Shown in pieces: positions 1 through 10,883 of a stretch of DNA of 64,000 nucleotides. The stretch is from positions 2,862,001 to 2,926,000 of the forward strand of contig NC_080558.1 of the NCBI RefSeq assembly GCF_030253575.1, in the 5' to 3' direction. Both the position numbers and the translations under genes were made by a program. Numbering within the stretch: the stretch's first letter is position 1; every line of letters starts with the position of its first letter. Source of the DNA: Rhododendron vialii (Eukaryota; Streptophyta; Magnoliopsida; Ericales; Ericaceae). The notes under the pieces were generated by a model. It searched no databases. It was not told the DNA's origin and saw only the letters and a program-made list of their open reading frames with translations.

Positions 1-1074
1 CTTAAAATCCCACCCTCCGTCGCTGAACTAACCGTATAGATTCAACATTTTCCCAGCATTAGTAGGAGAAGTTTCAGATCAGTGGTGAAAGTGGCAAGTA
101 TTATTATGGTCATGGCATAAAGATTGGAAAGCTCTGTTGTGACGGCATCAAGAAAATTATTGGGTGGTCTTGGGACACCGCCACGTGGTGCCCAACAACG
201 CCTCCCAACAATCACATAGTCATTAGAGCCCACAACTAAAAGTTTATGAATCCCACATGGTTGTGTGATGTATAAAGGGCATTGGGGCACCATGTGGTGC
301 CGAAAAACCAACGAATAGTTACTCCTCTCTTGGGTGTCTCGATCAGCCAAAAAAATAGACAAATTCTAGTGCTACGCAACAACTCTATAGAAAGAGTATT
401 TGTTTAAAACATGTACCTTACAGAGTATAACTTAAATAAATAAACTTAGTACATGAAAGTGGGCAACTGCCTTAAAAAAACAAGTCTTTCTGAAGCAACC
501 TCTGAGGTGGAGCGCATAACTTCGGACACTTCACTTTCAGTATATAATTCGTACCCGTACTGAAAAACAGCAGCACCCAATCTGATGTTGGTCACTACTG
601 GAATGTATTTAGGACATAATCAGATTTATTGATGTTTTTTTAATAACTCAAACGTTCGGGCCAGCTTACACGCAACTCGTTTATTACTTGGAACTAATAC
701 CTCCCCCACTTCAATTAAAGCCATAGCAAAGCAGGAAACTGTTTTGTTTGTTTGTTTTTTTATCTCTAGTGTCGTTTCAGGGAGCTTTTTCAAAATAAAT
801 CGATTTATTTTTATATATGTTTCGAATTACTCTCGTTGAGTTGGATGATTGCTCCTAATTTTTTTATATATAAAAATATAAACAAATAATACCAGTTGTA
901 TTTAAGGCAAATTAATTTTGGAAAAACTAAGCCTTAATTCTGTATTCTTTTTCTGGCATTTGTATTATTTTGGGGTTTTACTCTAATTCTGTGGTGGCCA
1001 GGTAATTTGGAGCTTGAATTTGGTTTTTTTTTTTTAACGAAATAGTAAAGTATCCATATGAAAATTTTCAGACT

Positions 1075-1233
1075 TAACCAACGGGGTCGTAGCCTAGCAG
1101 TTATCTTCCCGTCCTCCCACAAGGGAGGCTAGGATTCGAGTCTCGTAAGAGGTGTTTATTAGAGTTCAAGGTTATAGACAGCTTCTAAACCCCTGTGAAA
1201 CCTCCGTACAACATTAGAAAAATAAAAAAAAAA
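1075..1233 (+). mobile_element. tRNA-derived SINE
   Basis: The element has an A-box-like block (TAGCCTAGCAGTTA, about 1090-1103) and a B-box-like block (GGATTCGAGTCTC, about 1131-1143), the two internal RNA polymerase III promoter elements of a tRNA gene, about 40 bases apart. It ends in an A-rich tail (about 1216-1233). An 8-base direct repeat TTCAGACT flanks it at 1067-1074 and 1234-1241, a good target-site duplication. It lies in the presumed HMT intron in the opposite orientation to the gene. Confidence 0.75.
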
Positions 1234-1802
1234 TTCAGACTCTGCTCTGTTTTGAGTCTTATATGTGTTATAGATCTTATTGTAGTACTATATTATCTTT
1301 TATATTTTCTTACTAGGATAATAATCTCAACTCTCAAGGAAGCCAGTAAGACTGTGAGAACAGAAATTCAATGAAAAATATCTGGAAGGAAAAATGACGT
1401 CAAATTTGACTAATTTTTTTCTAATAATTCACCAAGATTACCATTTGTACACTTTTTTCCTTACTAGGAAAATATCTCAAATAACTATAAGGAGGAAAAT
1501 CAAGGGAAAGTATTTGGAAAGAAATTGTGACGCAGAATTTGGGATTTCATTTCAAATTATCTCATATAGTTTTCAAATGTATTGTAATCTCCACCATCTC
1601 TTGAACTAGACCAAACACTCCTTTTGGGGCCAGTCCATTATTTTTGATGATTAATTTTATTTTTTATTTTTTACTTTTAGTCGTAAGTTTTAACTTTTAG
1701 ACTATGATTAATTCAAGAAATTAACGTAAATTTAACAAAAAATCGTTCTTGAAGAAGGAGCCTAAATGTAGTGATAATACTGTGATATATAGATACTGCA
1801 CC

Positions 1803-1806
<4 letters not shown>

Positions 1807-1889
<83 letters not shown>
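1807..1889. repeat. (AC)n(AG)n microsatellite at the HMT intron 1 donor
   Basis: A compound dinucleotide tract, AC repeats followed by AG repeats. On the gene's strand it reads (CT)n then (GT)n and begins a few bases after the 5' splice site of HMT exon 1 (donor at 1893/1892, GTAACC then CTCTCT). Confidence 0.95.
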
Positions 1890-1890
<1 letters not shown>

Positions 1891-1893
1891 TAC

Positions 1894-2070
1894 CTTTCTA
1901 ATGAGGTGAGGGGAACTAATGAGGCATTTGGCGCTCCACAAGGGGTCGTTGAGGTCAGCGCCGTGTCGTTCGAGCTCGGTGGCTAGGCCGCCGTCAATGA
2001 CGGCGTAGCCGCCGCACTGCCGGAGGAAATCTGACATTAGCGTCGACGGTTGGACTGCGTTGTGTCCCAT
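1894..2070 (-). CDS. HMT3: Homocysteine S-methyltransferase, first exon only
   Basis: Homocysteine S-methyltransferases of plants transfer a methyl group from S-methylmethionine (or AdoMet) to homocysteine, giving methionine; they are zinc enzymes of the Pfam S-methyl_trans family, normally about 330-350 aa. This exon encodes the first 59 residues, including the conserved N-terminal block [20 protein letters not shown] and DPLWSAKCL. It ends in phase 0 at a GT donor (AAAG|GTAACC). ATG at 2070 is preferred to the in-frame ATG at 2199 because a TATA-like box at about 2215-2227 leaves no room for transcription to start before 2199, and because family members start shortly before the CGGYAV block. 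The zinc-binding cysteines lie in later exons outside the window. HMT2/3-type sequence and the kinase/TCX neighbourhood favour HMT3; the paralogue assignment is an inference. Confidence 0.85.
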
Positions 2071-2214
2071 CTCCGTCTGCGGCGGCTGGCTGTGGATGGT
2101 TCTGGGTAACTCACGGTGACCAAGTGGCAGTTTTTTTTTTAGAGAAGCAGAGTAGGCAAGTGCCGAGAGATTCTTAAAACTGATTCGGTTTGTTGCCAAA
2201 ACGCCTCTTTGAAC

Positions 2215-2227
2215 TTATTTATAAAGG
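2215..2227 (-). promoter_or_regulatory. TATA box of the HMT gene
   Basis: On the minus strand this reads CTTTATAAATAAG, a good plant TATA box, about 145-155 bases upstream of the chosen HMT start codon. No other core element was recognised. Confidence 0.5.
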
Positions 2228-2237
2228 GAGAAACTAA

Positions 2238-2445
2238 GGCCGTTTTCGTTTGGTATCTTTGGGTATTTTAGTTTTTGCAGTGGATAAAAGTAGAATAATG
2301 ATTGAAAAGATGAGTAATGAGCAGAAAGATAAAGAAAGAAATAAAATTAATAATTGAAGAAATAAAGTAATGATTAGAGAAAGATATAGGCTAATAATTG
2401 AAAAACAAAGTTAAAATAAAATAAAATTTGGAAACGAAGAAGGCC
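2238..2445. mobile_element. Tourist-like (PIF/Harbinger) MITE in the HMT promoter
   Basis: A 208-bp AT-rich element with terminal inverted repeats beginning GGCC(G/T)T(T/C)TTCGTTT and flanked on both sides by the trinucleotide TAA (2235-2237 and 2446-2448), the TWA-type target duplication of PIF/Harbinger elements. No coding capacity. It starts only about 20 bp upstream of the HMT TATA box. Confidence 0.65.
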
Positions 2446-2608
2446 TAAGTTTGTTAAGTTGATTGTCTCATTTCTTTTCCCAGTGGTGGCTTGAGTTCGA
2501 GTTCCACGCGAAGCAATTCTATGGATAACCTTTGAATCCCTCGTTAATTAACATATTAACACCCTGCTAATTAATGTATAATGTATGACAAAAAAACACT
2601 CTTTTATA

Positions 2609-2990
2609 AAGAGAACTGCTATGTGTACATATGTATTGTACATACCATGTACATATGGATTTTGTGGGGCCTACCTCGAGTCCCACAAAGATGATTCGAA
2701 TAATTCATTATTTTTAAAATATTTTTTTATAGAGCCATGTAAAAAATCAATTCAACTCGATACTAGTAATGATTTTTTTTTGAATTTGTAGGGGCGAAAC
2801 TAATTGCTCAGTGTCATCTCTTTAAATTCAGAAAAAATTCTCATCGATATTAGGTTGAGCTAATTTTTTACAGAGCTCCATAAAAAAATGTTTTAAAAAT
2901 AATGGATGGTTCGAATCATCTTTGTGGGACCCGAGGTACCCCATAAAACCTATATGCATATGTTCATATGTACCTATAGCTTTTCCGTTT
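2609..2990. mobile_element. Foldback MITE, family A, copy 1
   Basis: A long imperfect palindrome: the left arm (about 2609-2780) is repeated in reverse complement in the right arm (about 2840-2990). Both arms carry the block CCCACAAAGATGATTCGAA, then an AT-rich stretch, then a GTAAAAAATCA-like block. The same core occurs at 21.6-22.0, 53.9-54.1 and 54.9-55.3 kb, so this is one family. No ORF of note; superfamily not assigned because no clear target duplication was seen. Confidence 0.65.
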
Positions 2991-5900
2991 ATAAAGGGTT
3001 GCTACCGTGAACTCATTGGGCACGAAATAATGCGCACAAAAAACAAAACAGTTGGAACTCGTATACAACTTCGACCGATGTCAATGCACTTTGATAAATA
3101 TCTATGTACTTTTTACAAATATCGATATACTTTTTTGTTATTATCTAGAGCCTAATGGACTTTAGAGTATCATTTTTCATTTATACACAGGGGAGAGTTG
3201 TACAAATCTATTTCGTTCGTGTATCTGTCACTATTCGGGAAGATGACAACAAAAATTTTGAAACTTAAAAATTACATTTTTTCCTTGTACAAATCAGTTT
3301 TGTTCATGTATTTATCACTGTTCGATCAGGCTAATTTTTTACGTAAATGATGCACTCAATAAATTCTACAAAATAAATAATTCCGATTATTATTGTAAGC
3401 TCAGAAGGAACCCCAAAGGCCCGAAATTAGACTGGACTAGACTGTGTAAAAACTGGACAGGACCCTGTCCCCAGTACACGTGGTGCGGCCTATGGTGAAT
3501 TTGCTTTCAGAAATTCCACTTTGCCCCAAATGACTTTATTCTAATGTTAGAATTAAATCAAGTCTTTTTTAGGGATTACTTTTTCAAAAAAACTATATTA
3601 GAGTTCATATTTTTTGAATTATCCCTTAAGCCAGTAAAATTAAGATTACTATGGAGTAGGGGTGGGATTCGGCTTTCACTCAATTTGAAAATGTGATTCT
3701 ATATTCAATATGGCATGGTCAAGCACATTTTTATTCTACTATGTTCTTAATATAAAAAAAAATTACATAGAACTGACATCACATTCTCATTCTTACTCAA
3801 GATTTCTATCATCTCAACTAGGTATAAAATCTCTAGCAAACCCCTCAAACATCAAATATCAAAAAATTCAAGGGTTTAAGTATTTTTTTAAGTATTTTTT
3901 GTATGATTCAGCAATTACATCAAACACTATCTCATGATTAAATTGCCCTTCATACGTACACACAATCATGAGTGTAGGTTTTACACTTAATCAGGCTTAG
4001 TTTCCCAAATTGTCTAAATGGACTAAAACCCAAAAAAAAAAAAAAAAAGTTTTCGAAACGGGTCATTCTTTTCACAGTATTAACTAAAAGTCCAAAATAG
4101 CGGAAACAACTTTTCTAAAGGCCATAAGCTATGTACGGACTTTTTTATGAAAAATTTACCCTGCGTGTATAAAAATGAGTGTGGTTGTAGATTAATTCAT
4201 ACACAAGATAGCCCATTTTCTCTCTCTTCTTATGAATTTGCAGCTATGAGCAGATTGTATCTGGCCACTTTCAAGGCCACATACTTCTTGAGATAGTCTA
4301 CTTTGTCAAAATTCTCTTTAAAGGAAAAAGAAACTTGTCTTCATTTGTTTGGTTGATAAAGTGGAGAGAGTGCACGCTTAGAAAAAGGAATGCCGTTTAT
4401 GTTTTGAAAGCATACTACTATTTCTTGACATTTAGATCGAGACCCCCAATTTCCAAAGCCCATCCCTAACAAGTGGCCTTGATAGAGCTCAATAGAAGAA
4501 ACGGATTCATGTAGCCGACACCAAGTGATTGGGACGTAAGGCTTTGTTTGGTTTGGTATACCCAACAACCACAAAAAAGAAAAAGGCATACATTTGCTCC
4601 ATTTGGGCAAGAGTACAATGGTTGTTTTTGATTGCTGACATGCCCCAAACTATAGGTAGGTTTTCCGATGACTTGCTTTCCATGAGCTCTCACTATCGCG
4701 ATAATCAATTGTCTTTGTCGTACAAAAATAGATATGCAAATAGGCCATTCCCAGACTCAAATCCGTAGCGAAGGTAAGCGTCAACTAGACATATATCCGA
4801 TTGATGAACAAGAAGGAAAATGGAAAGTCGGTTTGCCTGCCCATTCGTACATCTGGAGTCTTTTCCTAGGAAGCCAATGAAGTGGGCCGTTGTTGCTGCT
4901 GAGAATCATAATTGGGGTCGGGGGTGTTGCGTTGTTATAAGCGGGTCTGGGGGCAGAGCTTGCACCGGGTTTTGCTCGATATCAGTGCATGCTACGGGCA
5001 CAAATTAAAAGAGCATGCTGCATACCATAGAATTTGACCACCCCAAACTCAATTACAGTCTGTTGCAATATGTGTTAACAGAGCATTAAAGTGTCGCATC
5101 TCGGTGTTTGATGGAATAATCTCTGGCTCCTAATTCCATTATCTTCTGCGACGAAATTTTGTATGTGTCGTTGTCTATTTTGTATTGTCACATCGTCAAA
5201 ACTCATAGAAGGGCACGGAGTGCAGGAGGAGAAAAGGGAGGAAAACAGAGGTCACCAAGTTGTTAACTTCTGTTCCTCTCCAATTTAGAAACCATCATTG
5301 AATGGTGATAAAGTTTCAAAATTGGAAGAAAAGGTAAGTGGGTGAATTGGGAAAAAAAAAAAAACCCATTCAGATATGGATGATAACGGGGCAAAAGAGC
5401 TCCAAGGATTAGTCCGGTTGGTTCGATTGTTTGGGTCGGATCGCAATAAAGTTATTTCTTGTGAATTCTCTAGCTTCGGCATGGATGACATGTCTTTGAC
5501 CGGACCGGGAGGGAATTAGTTGAGGCGCGCGTAAGCTGAATTGGACATCCGTGACCTTCGAAAAAGAAAATGACAAAAAAAAGGAAGATAAGAGGGCCTA
5601 AAGTGCGTGTACGTATTTGTCGGGAATCTTATCTTCCATGTAATTAGTGCTTAATAGACAACAATATTTTTCCTATTGCAATGGATATTTATCTAGTCTA
5701 GCCACCAAAAAATAAAATTTCTGCAGTGGAAATTTCTTGGTTTGTCTTGTGTGACACACCAACCAAATGCATGGAACAAATTTTAGTGCCTTTCATTTTC
5801 ATTTCCAACAATGTGGATGATGTTGAAGTTCTTTTTGCTTCTATGTACTCTCCTATTTCCACCTGGGGAAAAAAGGTTGGATAAGCAGAGAGAATGGGAG

Positions 5901-6988
5901 AGGAGTCAGCCATCATCTCGTTCTCATTGTGGTCCATGTCCACTTATGCTTTATCTAATGCATCGTTGTGTACTCTAGGACGGACCGAAGGGGAGATGAA
6001 TCCGGGCGACTATCCTAATTAAAATTTAAAATTTCTTTAGAGTCATAATAGTTTTTTTTCGCAAAAACGTTCAAATTATTAGATAAAATCTAAGACCCGC
6101 TTGTCTTAGAATTTGAATAAGTTCAATGATCATCCTAACAAGATTATATAAAATATTTTAACACTGAAGGGGGTGTTTCCGGTTGTGAAAAATTTGTCGA
6201 TTTTTATTTGTGGTTGAGAAGTTGTTGAGTGTTTTCAGTAGTGAATAAGTTTTTGAGAAATATCAAGTTGTTTTCGGTAATAAATAAGTTGTTAATTGAT
6301 GGGTTTGTAAGTAGAGTTACGGTAAAAAAAAAAGTTTTTTTGTTGACAACTATGAAAAGTGTGATTGAATCTGTTTCACTATGTACAAGACGCATCAAAC
6401 AGAAACATCTCAGATTCTCAGTGATTCCTCCCAAAGCGCATTATGCGCATAAGCTGAAGCAAGGCACATGAACCAATAACAGTTGTAAAAGCATTCTGGC
6501 TACGTGCGAGCACGTCGCGCCTTTCGCAAGTAATCAACTACAAGCCTAGGAGTTCAGTTCTTACGCAGTTCAAAAGAGCTCTAAATGCTTAGGCTTGGAG
6601 TTGATTCATCTCAAGAGCTCTATGTATCCTAGCTGACACGCCATTAGCAATATAATGGCCTAAGGCAGAAGCAGCTAGAGGGCACAACACAAACCATACC
6701 AATGAACAACCAAGCAATCTTCAAACAAAACCCGAGAGATCAAACCCTCATTCGGTTCTCTAGCAAGTGTCTGCATCAGCAACTCAAATACTGAGAAAGA
6801 AATTCCTATAGAACAACAACCGAGATATTTCAGAATCCAACGACAACTTGTAGAATCTAAGAGGAAAACGAGCACCATTAAGGGTCTTTCCCCTTGAAAG
6901 GAAAATCTTTTTCAAGTAGAAGAGAATTTGACGAGGAGTGCTCTCATGAACAAAGGGGCAAACAAGAAATGCGAAATGGTAATTAATA
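2991..6988. other. Intergenic spacer, no gene recognised
   Basis: About 4 kb without coding support. Short ORFs have no recognisable similarity and no splice-linked partners. A diverged direct duplication of about 45 bp lies at 3198-3241 and 3285-3328 (both begin TTGTACAAATC). Homopolymer runs occur at 4030-4048 and 5352-5364. Nothing else identified. Confidence 0.6.
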
Positions 6989-7235
6989 CTCCCTTCGTAC
7001 CAATTTAAATGTCTCTTACGATTTTCTGTGCATTTTCAAACCCCCAAAAAATATACTTCTTTACATATTATTTTTTTATTTTCTAACACCAAATTAAAGT
7101 GCTCATTGAGTACTTTAATGAGTACTTTAATTTGATGTAAGACAATTAAGAAAATAATATGTAGAAAATTTATTTATTTTTGGTTTGAAAATGCACGAAA
7201 AAACGTAAGGGACATTTAAATTGGGACGAAGGGAG
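6989..7235. mobile_element. Stowaway-like (Tc1/Mariner) MITE
   Basis: A 247-bp element with terminal inverted repeats CTCCCTTCGTACCAATTTAA on the left and the reverse complement (ending TTGGGACGAAGGGAG) on the right, flanked by TA dinucleotides (6987-6988, 7236-7237). CTCCCTYCGT termini plus a TA target duplication are diagnostic of Stowaway MITEs. Non-coding. Confidence 0.85.
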
Positions 7236-7345
7236 TACAACTTAATGGTTGCTATTCCGCCATGTCATGCACAATCCTTTATAGTTTCTTGAACTAAAGG
7301 GGAAAACAAGAGGGAAAAAAAAAGGTAAAGAAAAGAAGAGGAAAG

Positions 7346-7536
7346 CTTATTCACGGAGGTGAATTGTGAATGTCCAAATGTGCTTTGAACGGTCTAGATT
7401 TTTAAAAAACTTTTTTGGGAAAGAGTTCTCTTCTCCGAAAAGATTTTTTAAAAATTCAGACCGTTCAAAGCCGAAATAGACGGGTGGGATCGCATGGCTC
7501 CATGAATAATTGAATCACGGCTCCTCCATGAATAAG
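7346..7536. mobile_element. Foldback MITE, family B, copy 1
   Basis: Inverted-repeat element with termini CTTATTCACGGAGG and its reverse complement CCTCCATGAATAAG. An internal hairpin at about 7390-7470 pairs GAACGGTCTAGATTTTTAAA with its complement. A related element lies immediately downstream. No ORF and no clear target duplication. Confidence 0.6.
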
Positions 7537-7620
7537 TCAATCTCAAAGAAGAAATGAGAGTAAGGGAAACTAAAATCCTCATCATTGGGGAGAACAATTG
7601 GATCGACATATGGCATTCTC

Positions 7621-7874
7621 TATGTCGACATGAGAAAATCTTATTTGCGGACCATTCCGTAAAGAAGAGATTACGGAGGCCAATCGCGCGTATCTAAAGT
7701 GTTTTCGGACGGTCCGGATTGAAAATCAATTATGACCAGTAACAATTAATTATGACCAGTCATAATTGAATACAAATCTCAGCCATTGATTGCGCGAATG
7801 GATGACTGAGATTGCATCACTCTGTGAACAACCTGTTCACGGAGCCTCCGTGAATAAGTTTCTCTCTGTCGACA
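7621..7874. mobile_element. Foldback MITE, family B, copy 2
   Basis: A second element of the same design: the left arm reads TATGTCGACATGAGAAAAT followed by CTTATTTGCGGA, and the right arm is close to its reverse complement (TCCGTGAATAAGTTTCTCTC, then TGTCGACATA). It contains a tandem pair AATTATGACCAGT at about 7726-7760. Non-coding. Confidence 0.6.
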
Positions 7875-10102
7875 TACTTCTTTTAATAGTGCCGTGACCT
7901 TTGTATCCCTCTTGCATTTTCACTTGTCCAAAGAAAGAAATTATTTCTCTTGCATCTTCAGCCATAGCACTGTATCATTTCTTAATTTTTTGCCTTTTTC
8001 TCTTTGCAATACGCATAGGACGCGAGTGACAGGACTTGATGAAGGTTAACTGCACACTCATACGATCTTTGCCGAGAGATAGGAGCATTCAGTGGAACCA
8101 GTGAACTACACTTGCTTCTGGATAGATGTGTGGGACAGAGGGCTCGTGGTACCTGCTTCCCACCCTTCCTCCTCTGCTTTGAGAACCGTGTGAACGGAGA
8201 GTGGGCAGAAGGGAAGGAGGTTTTCATACGGAGTCGCACACTTACTTGAGCAGTGCGGGAGACTGGGGAATGGGTCAAGTAAACTCCCCAGGGGCCAGAA
8301 AAATAACAACAGACGAAGCTTTACTACCAACCCTTTGATTACTTCTTTAGAAATTGCTTGTATTTTTGTCGCTGGAATTTGCACATGTAAAGAGTCTACA
8401 CTCACTTCACAGAGTTCATCTTCCAAAGAAAGAAAACTTCATTAGGTGCTTCCAATTTGTGGCAGTACTCACTAGGGTGTCCAGGGACGTTGTTACGCCT
8501 GCTCACAATTTGGTTAAATCTGCAATTCGTTAGTAGATTTATGACGTTATGTTTCCGTTTCCCAAAAAAAAAATTCGGGCCTTGTGGATGCAGGAGTGTC
8601 GATGATGGAGGTGGTGATTTGCTGATGAGATAAAATGGTGCTTCGTCGGCCAAGAGTTCTGGTAGAACATCTTGCCAGCCAATCCTCGAATTATTCCGCA
8701 AGGCAAATCAATTTCATGCGACCCCCAAGCACACGAGTGCAGAAGAAATTCGGAGTATTGGCATCGATTGTATACTTTGTATAGTTGGGAGAATTACATC
8801 TCACTCTCACGTATAGTAGGCGCAACCTAATCATGCTTCTCTCCATCCATTCTTAATTTCCGTTCATAAACGTAATAGATCGTGCAACACCCAAGCACAC
8901 ATGGAGAATAAATTCGGAGTATTATGCTAAATCTTAAAACCAGCATAGTAACATCCCCATAAAAGCGTCTCGTTATCCACTTCTTGATTTGTCGCTAGCG
9001 TTCCCAGCAATTCCTACTCAAAAACATACAGTAAAATGTTGGACAACAATTTAGGCTTAGCAGACCTTTAATTTACCCATCCATTACAATTGAGTGAGTC
9101 ATCACACCATGGTAAAGAAAAGAAGTACTTCAATTTAAGAACAGAGGTGTGTTTCTCTCAGTCTCCCGCTCTTTGAAACCCATATCGGGCTAGCATAGCA
9201 GGGGAACTAGATTCAGAGTTCAGCAGTTAGTCCTTCGTTAGAGAAAAGGAATCTGGTTCTTCATTGAAAGCCAAAGGGTGACATGCGTCAGACAGATACA
9301 CAAGGCCGTTCGATGTGTCTGTGCTTCTCAGCATAGATGCATAGATTGTGCTCTTGCATCCAAGATATCTTAAGAACATGCTTTGTACTTTTCAGCTATA
9401 GCTGTTTGGGTAGAACTGGCTTGTATGATTGTATCCATGTGGAAAGGAATTCGTATCCTTATTAGAGCATCTCTCTGTGTTATTTTCTATTCACATGATC
9501 GAGTTACATTTTTATTTTGAAGAATCATATAACTCGTACTCCCTAGTATAGCATTTTGGCGGCAAAAGTAATAGGTAAACATAAAACAAAACTATTGAGA
9601 TATCATCACCCCATAAGGAGTTTTTTAATGTCCCTTCACTGATAACATTCAATAATTGGTAGGATGTATCATGGAAGAGAAGTATTTCTCTGAAAGAAAC
9701 GAGATTCATCGATCGCAGTCGAGAATTGCAAGTATCCTACAATGATAGCATTCAAATGGTTCATGTATGAAGTAAGTTGGTCCTGTATTTCCATTAGTCT
9801 CATGACCATCAGATCCTTTTTTATTTCCAGTGATTTGCATGTTAGAAAGAAGGATCCCAAGTTTCCCTCTCCATGGTTTCAAATAACTTTTAGTAACAGA
9901 GTTGGGTGCAAGTCTTTCTCATCAAGTCACTTTTTGAAATGTCTACTCAGGACAGATTGAGTATCAGTTCCTTTCATGATTTATGCGGCGGAACTGTCGA
10001 ATCCAGCCCTATAACTAGGGATTCAACTTCCGAACATGATTCGGAGGTTGACTCTGATCAATTCGGAAGTTAATTTTTGAGTAAAAACCCATAATTCGGA
10101 AT
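7875..10102. other. Spacer with unrecognised short ORFs
   Basis: No gene could be assigned. On the minus strand, three overlapping or adjacent open frames (8402-8701, 8106-8426, 7982-8278) have fairly balanced composition compared with the AT-rich surroundings, and possible splice signals sit between them (an ATTGCAG at about 8520). The predicted peptides match no family I recognise. They may be remnants of a decayed gene or chance ORFs. The rest (8700-10100) shows only short ORFs and AT-rich sequence. Confidence 0.3.
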
Positions 10103-10211
10103 TGGAAATTGATTTTTGCGCTTCACTTTTTACCGATGGCGTTCCAATTTTAAACTTCATGAACAAAGTGGAGCGCTATCAATAAAAAGTGGAGCGCGAA
10201 TATCAATTTCC
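10103..10211. mobile_element. Small palindromic MITE, family C, copy 1
   Basis: A roughly 109-bp inverted repeat: GAAATTGATTTTTGCGCTTC at the left pairs with the reverse complement of GGAGCGCGAATATCAATTTC at the right. A second full copy of this family is at 54456-54577. Non-coding. Confidence 0.6.
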
Positions 10212-10324
10212 TTCGGAATTTAACTTGTGAATCCAGGCCTATAATTCGGAATTCAACTCCAGAACGATTTCGAATGGAACTTGAATCTGGGACGGAACCT
10301 TGGGTTTCTTGGTCTCCTTCGATC

Positions 10325-10495
10325 GATCTCCAGGAATCAACGTGAGGCTATGGGTGTGGATCTTAAATCCTCGAATTCTCTACAAGATGATAGAGATCTC
10401 CAGGAATCAACGTGAGGCTATGGGTGTGGATCTTAAATCTTTGAGGCTATGGGTGTGGATCTTAAATCCTCGAATTCTCTACAAGATGATAGAGA
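10325..10495. repeat. Nested tandem repeat
   Basis: A 70-bp unit starting GATCTCCAGGAATCAACGTG is repeated at 10325 and 10395, and part of it (GAGGCTATGGGTGTGGATCT) occurs a third time 29 bp later at 10443, followed again by the rest of the unit. The pattern suggests two successive unequal-exchange or slippage events. The ORF across it is a by-product of the repeat. Confidence 0.85.
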
Positions 10496-10883
10496 GCTTT
10501 GGGCGTGGATGAGAAGGAACTGGGTTTGGGGGATGAGAGAGAGCTTTGGGTTTCCGATGCCGATGGCAACGGTGACAGAGTTTATTAAGTACTAAGCGGG
10601 AATCTACTCATTGCATGAATTTATCAAACAAGGCAATGAAATGAATGACCACGAAATTTGAAGGATTACTTTTCCGACAAATTTAAGAACAAAAATTTAG
10701 TGAACATGTATATATGGAATGAATCACAATGAGACTTGCGGGGTAGCAACTGGCACAGACAAAATCAATAATGGTGAAACTTGTAGAGATAATTATTTGT
10801 TTTCAGTACAACTACATGCTTTTTTTGTTCATACGAAAACTCTGAAACACTACTTCATCGACCAAAACAAATGAATAAAGGAT

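Larger units (their letters stand above)
1..1893 (-). other. Intron 1 of the HMT gene (incomplete)
   Basis: This is the sequence downstream (on the minus strand) of the HMT exon 1 donor. I find no second HMT exon in it; the expected next segment of the family (a conserved V-H-L-D-Y-L-E-type block) is absent in all frames, so the intron probably runs past the left edge. It holds a dinucleotide tract at the donor, a tRNA-derived SINE at 1075-1233 and otherwise AT-rich sequence with no coding support. Near 180-200 and 285-300 there are CACGTGG/CATGTGG motifs like those inside MITEs elsewhere in the window. Confidence 0.6.

Noticed and set aside
42-362. 106-aa minus-strand ORF at the left edge
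   Set aside because: No recognisable domain, does not match any HMT exon, and its composition fits repeat-like DNA.
2197-2199. Upstream ATG of the HMT ORF
   Set aside because: Only about 20 bp from the TATA box and it adds 43 non-conserved residues.
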